From Candidatus Pelagibacter sp. TMED118 (lineage in GTDB: Bacteria; Pseudomonadota; Alphaproteobacteria; Pelagibacterales; Pelagibacteraceae), in contig NHFT02000002.1 of NCBI GenBank assembly GCA_002170205.2, positions 48,946-92,731 of the forward strand: a stretch of DNA of 43,786 nt, read 5' to 3'. Of the stretch, positions 37,125 to 43,786 are shown piece after piece. How positions within the stretch are numbered: the stretch's first letter is position 1; every line of letters starts with the position of its first letter. The translations under genes and the position numbers were made by a program. The notes under the pieces are model-generated. The model ran no database searches. It was not told the origin of the DNA and was given only the letters and a program-made list of their open reading frames with translations.

Positions 37125-37155
37125 ATTATAATAATATTATTAATATACTTATCAA
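37125..37155 (-). promoter_or_regulatory. Candidate promoter for ispB
   Basis: On the minus strand TTGATA (37155-37150) and a perfect TATAAT (37130-37125) flank a 19-bp spacer, which is longer than ideal. The -35 abuts that of the divergent promoter, the two forming TATCAATTGACG. The -10 is 11 bp from the ATG. Confidence 0.35.
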
Positions 37156-37183
37156 TTGACGCACCCAAAACTTCAACTATAAG
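37156..37183 (+). promoter_or_regulatory. Promoter for the S49 peptidase - glyQS - ppdK run
   Basis: TTGACG (37156-37161), 16-bp spacer, TATAAG (37178-37183), each 5 of 6 to the sigma-70 consensus, about 40 bp before ATG 37223. It is the best promoter-like sequence I found in the window. Confidence 0.55.
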
Positions 37184-37222
37184 TAGACTTTATATTGTCT
37201 AAAAAATCTAATAAGCATATTA

Positions 37223-38029
37223 ATGTTTTCATTATTCAAAAAAAAAAAAATTATACCGCTTATCAAACTTTCTGGCGTGATAGGAAATGTAGGTAAATTT
37301 AAACAAGGCATTGACTTATCAGGTCAAGAGGAAATAATTAAGAAAGCTTTTTCATTAAAGAAATCACCTGCAGTTGCAATCTCAATAAATTCACCAGGAG
37401 GTTCGCCAGTTCAATCTCATTTAGTCCATGATTTCATAAAATATCAAGCTAAGAAAAATAGAAAAAAGGTTATTGTTTTTGCAGAAGACCTTGCAGCTTC
37501 TGGAGGATATTTAATTTCTTGTGCAGGGGATGAGATATATGCAAATCAAAGTTCAATCATCGGATCAATAGGAGTTATATATTCCTCTTTTGGTTTTAAA
37601 AAATTAATTGAAAAAATTGGTGTGCAGAGGAGAGTTTATACAGCTGGTAAAAATAAAAGTACTTTAGATCCCTTTTTGGATGAAAAAACAGAGGATATTG
37701 AAAGATTGAAAAATATCCAATTAGACCTTCACAAAAACTTTATAGATGTCGTGAATAATAGCAGATCTACAAAACTTAAAAAAGATACTAATGTAGAATT
37801 ATTCAGCGGAGAATTTTGGTCCGGAAAAAAAGCATTAGAGCTAGGTTTGATTGACGGAATTGGAAATGCAAATGATGTTCTTAGAGAAAAATATGGTGAA
37901 GAAGTTATTATAAAAAGTTTTGAAAAAAATAAGGGATGGTTGGCTAGAAAATTATCCTCGGAATCTCAGACAGAAAAATTATTAAATATAATTGAGAAAA
38001 GATCTATCTGGCAAAAATATGGTTTCTAA
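37223..38029 (+). CDS. S49 family peptidase (SppA-like)
   Basis: 268-residue signal-peptide-peptidase family protein in the ClpP-crotonase fold. SINSPGG (55-60) forms the oxyanion part, Ser93 in AASGGY is the nucleophile, and Lys145 in AGKNKS lies 52 residues later, the same spacing as the Ser/Lys dyad of archaeal and Bacillus SppA. There is no clear N-terminal membrane anchor ([14 protein letters not shown] is short), so it may be cytosolic or peripheral. A 13-A run at 37238-37250 is in frame. It overlaps glyQ by 11 nt. Confidence 0.88.
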   Translation: MFSLFKKKKIIPLIKLSGVIGNVGKFKQGIDLSGQEEIIKKAFSLKKSPAVAISINSPGGSPVQSHLVHDFIKYQAKKNRKKVIVFAEDLAASGGYLISCAGDEIYANQSSIIGSIGVIYSSFGFKKLIEKIGVQRRVYTAGKNKSTLDPFLDEKTEDIERLKNIQLDLHKNFIDVVNNSRSTKLKKDTNVELFSGEFWSGKKALELGLIDGIGNANDVLREKYGEEVIIKSFEKNKGWLARKLSSESQTEKLLNIIEKRSIWQKYGF

Positions 38030-38888
38030 AAAAAAAAATTTTTTTACATTTCAAAATACAATTTTCAATCTTCAAAATTATTGGAGTAAACAGGGTTGTG
38101 TAATTTTACAGCCTTACGATCTAGAAGTTGGTGCAGGAACATTTCATCCAGCAACAACACTTAGATCTATAGGTTCTAAGCCTTGGAAGGCTTCATATGT
38201 TCAGCCATCTCGTAGGCCCAGTGATGGAAGGTATGGAGAAAATCCTAATCGACTTCAACATTATTTTCAATTTCAAACTATTATCAAACCTTCCCCAGAC
38301 AACATAAAAAAATTATTTTTAAAAAGTCTATCAGTAATTGGTATTGAAAAAAAAAACCATGATATAAGATTTGTCGAGGACGATTGGGAGAGTCCCACTT
38401 TAGGTGCAGCAGGTTTAGGATGGGAAGTTTGGTGTGATGGAATGGAAATTAGTCAATTTACATATTTTCAGCAAATGGCGGGATTTCAGTGTAATCCTAT
38501 CTCAGTTGAAATTACATATGGTTTAGAAAGAATTTGTATGTTTACTCAGCAAAAAAAAAATGTTTTTGATCTTATCTGGAATGATAAAGGGATAACTTAT
38601 AAAGATATCTTTTATCAATCGGAAAAAGAATTCTCAAAATACAATTTTGATTTAGCAAATACAAAAAATTTATTCACTACATTTGATTTCATTGAGGCTG
38701 AGGCTCAAAATTTAATAGAAAATAATTTAGCACTCCCAGCTTATGACCAATGTTTAAAAGCAAGTCATATATTTAATGTTCTGGATGCTAGAGGCGCAAT
38801 TAGCATTGCTCATAGATCCAATTTTATCTCTAAAATTAGAGATATGGTTAAAGGAGCAGGAGAAATATGGTTAAAGGACAATAAGTAA
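38019..38888 (+). CDS. glyQ: Glycine--tRNA ligase alpha subunit
   Basis: Catalytic class II synthetase subunit of the bacterial alpha2beta2 Gly[61 protein letters not shown] and the [18 protein letters not shown] motif are hallmark sequences. A TTG-led extension to 37992 is open, but ATG 38019 matches the family start and overlaps the peptidase gene by 11 nt. 289 residues. The beta subunit begins immediately after its stop. Confidence 0.97.
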   Translation: MVSKKKNFFTFQNTIFNLQNYWSKQGCVILQPYDLEVGAGTFHPATTLRSIGSKPWKASYVQPSRRPSDGRYGENPNRLQHYFQFQTIIKPSPDNIKKLFLKSLSVIGIEKKNHDIRFVEDDWESPTLGAAGLGWEVWCDGMEISQFTYFQQMAGFQCNPISVEITYGLERICMFTQQKKNVFDLIWNDKGITYKDIFYQSEKEFSKYNFDLANTKNLFTTFDFIEAEAQNLIENNLALPAYDQCLKASHIFNVLDARGAISIAHRSNFISKIRDMVKGAGEIWLKDNK

Positions 38889-40961
38889 ATGCCAGAATTA
38901 TTATTAGAATTATTTAGTGAAGAAATGCCGTCGAAATTACAAACCAATGCAAGAGAGAACTTGTTAAATATTTTTACTAATTTTTTCGATCAGGAGAATA
39001 TAATTTATGATAAAAATTTTTCGGCGTTATCAACACCAAATAGATTAATTGTTCATTTTAAAAATATTCAAAAGGAAGCAATTAAAAATTCAAAAGTCCT
39101 TAAAGGCCCCAGCACAAACGCCCCAGAAGAGGCTATAATAGGTTTTTTAGAGAAAAATAAAATTACAAAAAATAAAATTTTTAAAAAAAAGTTAGAGAAA
39201 GGTGAGTTTTTTTTCTATAAAACGTTAAAGGAAAAAATTAAAACAAAAAATATTCTAGAAGAAAATATTCCTAATTTGTTATCGAGTGTTAAGTGGAAAA
39301 AGTCAATGAAATGGGGCACATATGATTTATATTGGGGAAGGCCATTAAAATCTATAATGGCTATTTATGAAGGCAACGCATTAAAATTTAATTATTTTCA
39401 CCTTAAGAGCTCTAACAAGACTTTTGTAGATAAGGATTTCGAGGATAAAACAAAAGTTTTCAAAAATTATAAATCTTATAAAAAATTTTTTGTTAAACAA
39501 AACATAATTGTTGATCATAATGAGAGAAAAAAATATATTGAGAAAAATCTAGTTAAATCATCTAAACTAAATAATTATAAAATATTTATAAATAATCAAC
39601 TTCTAGAAGAGGTAACAAATATTTTAGATAGACCTAAAATAATACTATGCTCCTTTAATAAAAAATATTTAAATATGCCAAAAGAATTAATTATTACTAC
39701 AATTGAATATCATCAAAAATTTTTTGTTATTTATGATCAAAATTCAAAACTAATAAATATGTTTTATGTAGTTATCGATTGTAATGATAAAAATGGCTTA
39801 ATAAAAAAAGGGAATGAAAATGTTGTGGATGCAAGACTATCTGATGCTGAATATTTTTGGAATAAAAACAAATCGAAAAATATGATAAAACAAGTATCGT
39901 TATTACAAAATATTAATTACTTTAAAGGATTAGGTAGTTATCTTGATAAAGTTCAAAGATTAAAAATAATAGGTGGATTCTTATCTGATGCATTTTTGAT
40001 TAGCAAAGAGAAAGTAGAATTAGCCTCAACTTTATCAAAAGTTGATTTATTATCGGAGTTAGTAAGTGAATTTCCTGAACTACAAGGTGTCCTAGGGGGA
40101 TATTTCGCTGAGGCTCAAGGATTTGATAAAGAAATATGTCAGTCAATTAAAGATCAATATATGCCTTTAAGTGCCCATAGCAAGGTTCCGAAAAATAATT
40201 ACAGTATTGCTTTATCAATAAGTGATAAGATCGATACTTTAGTGGGTTTTTTTGGTTTAAATATAACACCATCGAGTTCAAAAGATCCTTATGGATTAAG
40301 AAGATTAACAATTGGTCTTATAAGAACAATAATTGAAAATAAAAAAAATATTAAATTAGCGGAGTTAATAATCACCAGTGCTCAAGTTTATAATAATCAA
40401 TCAATTCATATTGATAACAAAATTTTATTAGAAAAATTATCGTCTTTCTTTTCAGAAAGATTTAAAAATTATATGAAAGAAAGAGAAATCAGGAAAGATA
40501 TAATTGAAACTTCTCTTATTAACTTTAATTTAAATGACCTACAAATTATTTATGTAAAAGCAGATAAGCTAAATAAAATAATTAGTAAAGACTTTGGAGT
40601 AAATTTGATTAAAAACTATAAAAGAGCTTTTAATATTTTAAACGATGAAGTAAATGAAATTAATAATAATAATTTAGATACAGTTGATCCTGCTTTATTT
40701 AAAAGTATTTATGAAAAAGAGTTATACAAAAAATTGCAAGATGTCAGAAAAAACTTTACAAATATTAAAATTGAAAATGATTATGATGCTCAATTAAACC
40801 TTTTATCTTCTTTAAAGCAAGAGGTAACAAATTTTTTTGAAAATGTTATTGTCAATGATAGTGATAAAAACATAAAAATAAATAGGCTTTTATTATTAAA
40901 ATTAGTATGCATGACACATGATAATTATTTGAGTTTTGCTAAATTAGAGAATTTTAAATGA
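38889..40961 (+). CDS. glyS: Glycine--tRNA ligase beta subunit
   Basis: 690-residue tRNA-recognition subunit, starting PELLLELFSEEMPSKLQ as expected, with LSDAEYFWNKNK, ELQGVLGGYFAEAQG, ISDKIDTLVGFFGL and SSSKDPYGLRR blocks, and the C-terminal anticodon-binding helices ending NYLSFAKLENF. It begins directly after the glyQ stop and overlaps ppdK by 4 nt. Confidence 0.97.
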   Translation: MPELLLELFSEEMPSKLQTNARENLLNIFTNFFDQENIIYDKNFSALSTPNRLIVHFKNIQKEAIKNSKVLKGPSTNAPEEAIIGFLEKNKITKNKIFKKKLEKGEFFFYKTLKEKIKTKNILEENIPNLLSSVKWKKSMKWGTYDLYWGRPLKSIMAIYEGNALKFNYFHLKSSNKTFVDKDFEDKTKVFKNYKSYKKFFVKQNIIVDHNERKKYIEKNLVKSSKLNNYKIFINNQLLEEVTNILDRPKIILCSFNKKYLNMPKELIITTIEYHQKFFVIYDQNSKLINMFYVVIDCNDKNGLIKKGNENVVDARLSDAEYFWNKNKSKNMIKQVSLLQNINYFKGLGSYLDKVQRLKIIGGFLSDAFLISKEKVELASTLSKVDLLSELVSEFPELQGVLGGYFAEAQGFDKEICQSIKDQYMPLSAHSKVPKNNYSIALSISDKIDTLVGFFGLNITPSSSKDPYGLRRLTIGLIRTIIENKKNIKLAELIITSAQVYNNQSIHIDNKILLEKLSSFFSERFKNYMKEREIRKDIIETSLINFNLNDLQIIYVKADKLNKIISKDFGVNLIKNYKRAFNILNDEVNEINNNNLDTVDPALFKSIYEKELYKKLQDVRKNFTNIKIENDYDAQLNLLSSLKQEVTNFFENVIVNDSDKNIKINRLLLLKLVCMTHDNYLSFAKLENFK

Positions 40962-43615
40962 AAAGGTTAGTATTTAGTTTTAAATCAAAGCTTACTAGAA
41001 AATTAAATTTCCCAAAAAATATTTTAGGTGGTAAAGGATTTAATCTTGCAGAAATGGGCAGAAAAGGATTCCCAGTCCCTTCAGGATTTACCATTACGAC
41101 TGAAGTTTGTGATGTATTTTATAAAAATAATAAAAAATTAAATATAAATATTATTAATCAAGTTCTTAAAGAATTAAAAAATATTGAAAAAGAAATTGGA
41201 AAAAAATTTGGAGGTTTGGAAAATCCACTATTATTATCAGTAAGATCAGGCGCTAGAGTATCAATGCCTGGAATGATGGATACTATTTTAAATCTAGGAC
41301 TTAATGAAAATACTGTTAGGGCATTAGCACAACAAACACGCAATGAAAGATTCGCCAATGACAGCTATAGAAGATTTATTCAGATGTATTCGAGCGTAGT
41401 TTTAAAAATAGAAAATTATAAATTTGAGGATTTAATTGAAAACTATAAGTTAACGAAAGGAGTGTTGTTAGATACGGATTTAACATCCGAGGACTGGAAA
41501 GCCTTAATTTGTGATTTTAAAGATCTTGTTAAAAAAGAAACTAAAAAGAATTTTCCAGAAGATGTCAATGAACAACTAATTGGTGCAATATACGCGGTAT
41601 TTTTATCATGGGAAAGTAAAAGAGCAAAGAGTTATCGTAAAATTAATCAAATTCCATCAAGCTGGGGAACTGCTGTAAATATTCAATCAATGGTATTTGG
41701 TAATATGGGAGAAGATTGTGCAACTGGTGTTGTTTTTACACGAGATCCATCAAACGGAAAAAATGAAATATATGGTGAATATTTAATTAATGCCCAAGGG
41801 GAAGATGTTGTTGCTGGTACTAGAACACCACAATACATCACAAAAAAATATAAAAAAAATTCCAATTCTTCTCAATTATCATTAGAGGAAAGGATGCCTG
41901 TAGTATTTAAAGAATTAAAAAAAATACTTAAATTATTAGAGAATCACTATAGGGATATGCAAGATGTCGAATTTACTGTTGAAAATAATAAATTGTGGAT
42001 TCTTCAAACGAGGTCAGGAAAAAGAACTGCAAAATCAGCAATAAAGATTGCAGTCGATATGGTAAAAGAAAAATTAATTTCAAAAAAAGAAGCTTTATTA
42101 AGGATAGAACCAGGGTCTCTTGATAACTTACTACATCCATCTATTGATGAAAAAAGCAATATAAAAGTAATAGCAAAAGGTTTACCAGCATCTCCTGGTG
42201 CCGCAAGTGGAAAAGTCGTATTTTCCTCTGAGGAAGCAGAAAGGTTAGATTCCATGATGCAGGATACTATTTTAGTTAGAATTGAAACATCGCCCGAGGA
42301 TATAAATGGTATGCATGCCGCAAAAGGAATTTTGACATCAAGAGGAGGGATGACCAGTCATGCTGCTGTAGTAGCCAGAGGAATGGGAAGACCGTGTGTA
42401 TCTGGAACAAGTGAAATAGAAATAGATTACAAAAACAAAAATTTTAAGGCTAAAAATCAACTTATTAAAGAGGGAGATTTTATTACAATAGACGGAGCAA
42501 CTGGAAGAATCATTTTAGGAAAAGTAGAAACTATAAAGCCGGATATAACTGGCGATTTTTTAAAAGTAATGAATTGGGCTGATAAATTTAGGAAACTTAA
42601 AATTAGAACTAATTCTGAAACACCGTTAGACACAAAAATTGCCAGAGATTTTGGTGCTGAAGGCATAGGACTATGTAGAACAGAACATATGTTTTTCGAT
42701 GAGGATAGAATACAATCTGTTAGAGAGATGATACTTTCTAAATCCAAGACAGACAGAGACAAAGCTCTGCTAAAATTATTACCTTATCAAAAGAAGGATT
42801 TTGTAAAAATTTTCAAAATTATGAAAGGTTTACCTGTTACAGTTAGATTGCTGGATCCACCTCTACATGAGTTTTTACCAAAAAATAAACAAGAAATTTT
42901 AGAAATTGCAGACTCATTAAATTTGACATTAAATGAAGTTGAACAAAGAATACTTGAATTACATGAGCAAAATCCTATGCTTGGACACAGAGGCTGTAGA
43001 TTGGCTATATCTTTTCCTGAAATTTATGAAATGCAATGCAGAGCAGTTTTTGAAGCATTAATAGAATGTAAAAAGAATAATATAAAGTCAATAATGCCTG
43101 AAATTATGATACCGTTAGTTTCAACTGAGGCTGAAATAAAAATTATGAAAAATTTAGTTATAAGGGTAGCAAAGGATTTAGAAAAAAAAGTCAAAACAAA
43201 ATTAAATTTCTTAGTTGGCACCATGATTGAATTGCCTAGAGCCGCACTAAAGGCTAAAGATATTGCAAAACACGCTGAGTTTTTTAGTTTTGGTACAAAT
43301 GATTTAACACAAACAACATTTGGCATAAGTAGAGACGACAGTGGAAAATTTTTAAATGATTATATTGAAAATAAGATATTTGACATTGATCCCTTTGTTT
43401 CTATAGATGAAGGTGTAGGAGACTTAATCGAAATAGCCACATTAAAAGGTAGAAAACAAAATAAAAAAATTAAACTTGGAATATGCGGAGAACATGGCGG
43501 AGACCCTCAAAGTATAAATTTTTGTTCAAAAACAGGATTGAATTATGTCTCTTGTTCGCCTTATAGAGTCCCAGTCGCGCGTTTAGCAGCCGCTCAAGCT
43601 GAGCTAAAAAAATAG
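40958..43615 (+). CDS. ppdK: Pyruvate, phosphate dikinase
   Basis: Interconverts pyruvate + ATP + Pi with PEP + AMP + PPi. 885 residues: an N-terminal ATP-grasp domain with GGKGFNLAEM and SVRSGARVSMPGMMDTILNLG, the swivelling phosphohistidine domain with His468 in GGMTSHAAVVARG, and a C-terminal PEP/pyruvate TIM barrel with GLCRTEHMFF, MIPLVSTEAE and the proton-donor Cys in GICGEHGGDP. It gives the cell a route to PEP for gluconeogenesis. It is the last gene of the plus-strand run. Confidence 0.98.
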   Translation: MKRLVFSFKSKLTRKLNFPKNILGGKGFNLAEMGRKGFPVPSGFTITTEVCDVFYKNNKKLNINIINQVLKELKNIEKEIGKKFGGLENPLLLSVRSGARVSMPGMMDTILNLGLNENTVRALAQQTRNERFANDSYRRFIQMYSSVVLKIENYKFEDLIENYKLTKGVLLDTDLTSEDWKALICDFKDLVKKETKKNFPEDVNEQLIGAIYAVFLSWESKRAKSYRKINQIPSSWGTAVNIQSMVFGNMGEDCATGVVFTRDPSNGKNEIYGEYLINAQGEDVVAGTRTPQYITKKYKKNSNSSQLSLEERMPVVFKELKKILKLLENHYRDMQDVEFTVENNKLWILQTRSGKRTAKSAIKIAVDMVKEKLISKKEALLRIEPGSLDNLLHPSIDEKSNIKVIAKGLPASPGAASGKVVFSSEEAERLDSMMQDTILVRIETSPEDINGMHAAKGILTSRGGMTSHAAVVARGMGRPCVSGTSEIEIDYKNKNFKAKNQLIKEGDFITIDGATGRIILGKVETIKPDITGDFLKVMNWADKFRKLKIRTNSETPLDTKIARDFGAEGIGLCRTEHMFFDEDRIQSVREMILSKSKTDRDKALLKLLPYQKKDFVKIFKIMKGLPVTVRLLDPPLHEFLPKNKQEILEIADSLNLTLNEVEQRILELHEQNPMLGHRGCRLAISFPEIYEMQCRAVFEALIECKKNNIKSIMPEIMIPLVSTEAEIKIMKNLVIRVAKDLEKKVKTKLNFLVGTMIELPRAALKAKDIAKHAEFFSFGTNDLTQTTFGISRDDSGKFLNDYIENKIFDIDPFVSIDEGVGDLIEIATLKGRKQNKKIKLGICGEHGGDPQSINFCSKTGLNYVSCSPYRVPVARLAAAQAELKK

Positions 43616-43656
43616 CAAATTTTCTTTAGTGTTACAAAGTCTCCTAAGTTGTATTA

Positions 43657-43785
43657 TTATTTTAAGCGCCTTTTAAGCTGAATAATTAATTTAAAACTCA
43701 AAAAGTACATCAAAGTGTTCTTTAAAAGGATTTTTAAATTGATTTTGTAGGCATAGTAAGTACCTTTCTTTTTAAAGCACTTATG
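43657..43785 (-). CDS. Possible 3' end of an unidentified minus-strand gene (partial)
   Basis: A frame open from the window edge for 42 codons to TAA at 43659-43657, ending in a hydrophobic and basic tail (YFLSFKLIIQLKRRLK). In such AT-rich sequence an open stretch this long is uncommon but not rare over six frames. No family is recognisable. It would be convergent with ppdK across about 40 bp. The rest of 43616-43786 shows no tRNA, terminator or convincing promoter. Confidence 0.3.
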   Translation of the reverse strand, partial: HKCFKKKGTYYAYKINLKILLKNTLMYFLSFKLIIQLKRRLK

Positions 43786-43786
43786 A

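Noticed and set aside
37992..38018. TTG-led N-terminal extension of glyQ
   Set aside because: The ATG at 38019 fits the family start, and the extension lies wholly within the S49 peptidase gene.
43700..43786. Imperfect inverted similarity between AGTGTTCTTTAAAAGG and the reverse complement of the window's last bases
   Set aside because: The match is gapped and AT-rich; not enough to call a repeat or hairpin.
1..43786. CRISPR arrays, insertion sequences, prophage or toxin-antitoxin modules
   Set aside because: No direct-repeat arrays, transposase or integrase motifs, or small paired toxin-like genes were seen on reading the whole window.

Overview
The window is a gene-dense, strongly AT-rich piece of a streamlined alphaproteobacterial chromosome. 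Gene content and order, poly-lysine-rich AT-driven proteins, near-zero intergenic space and many 1-4 nt gene overlaps point to Pelagibacterales (SAR11, Candidatus Pelagibacter-like). Nothing looks mobile: I see no transposase, integrase, phage structural gene, CRISPR array or sign of recent transfer. No stretch over 300 bases lacks a gene.

Layout. (1) 1-2842, plus strand: the last codons of rpmJ (L36), then the three-part proton-translocating transhydrogenase pntAA-pntAB-pntB. (2) 11061 down to 2858, minus strand: one long tightly packed run tkt-gap-pgk-fba-thiE-efp-suhB-rpmE-trcR-rpsU-tRNA-fMet, joining triose/pentose carbon metabolism to translation genes. (3) 11114-14449, plus: coiled-coil protein, zapA, 5-formyl-THF cyclo-ligase, YmdB-like phosphoesterase, yebC and an unusual RuvC-like nuclease. 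(4) 14502-19398, plus: the Tol-Pal envelope system tolQ-tolR-tolA-tolB-pal-cpoB, with a clear terminator after pal. (5) 19358-26849, plus: tilS, ftsH, folP, glmM, thiD, purA. (6) 28758 down to 26846, minus: rluD and rpoH; a tRNA-Arg on the plus strand; then 31332 down to 28891, minus: tsaC/sua5 and an ABC-2 exporter pair. (7) 31344-34362, plus: xseB-ispA-dxs (isoprenoid precursors). (8) aroC (minus), pdxH (plus), polyprenyl diphosphate synthase (minus). (9) 37223-43615, plus: S49 protease, glyQ-glyS and pyruvate phosphate dikinase; the last ~130 bases may hold the 3' end of a minus-strand gene.

Functionally this is mostly housekeeping. Carbon genes are consistent with gluconeogenic flow: class I aldolase, a GAPDH lacking the usual NAD-selecting Asp, and a PPDK. 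Transhydrogenase could supply NADPH. ThiE and ThiD cover the late thiamine steps.

The points I find most worth following are: (a) rpsU seems to begin at an ATT codon behind a perfect GGAGG Shine-Dalgarno, and its stop codon lies 4 nt from the initiator tRNA gene; (b) tsaC is split by a 12-A tract, with its conserved C-terminus intact in another frame; (c) the RuvC-like nuclease sits where ruvC-ruvA-ruvB normally lies, without ruvA/ruvB; (d) three convergent gene pairs share a single TTAA as both stop codons. I did not find a clearly new multi-gene system.
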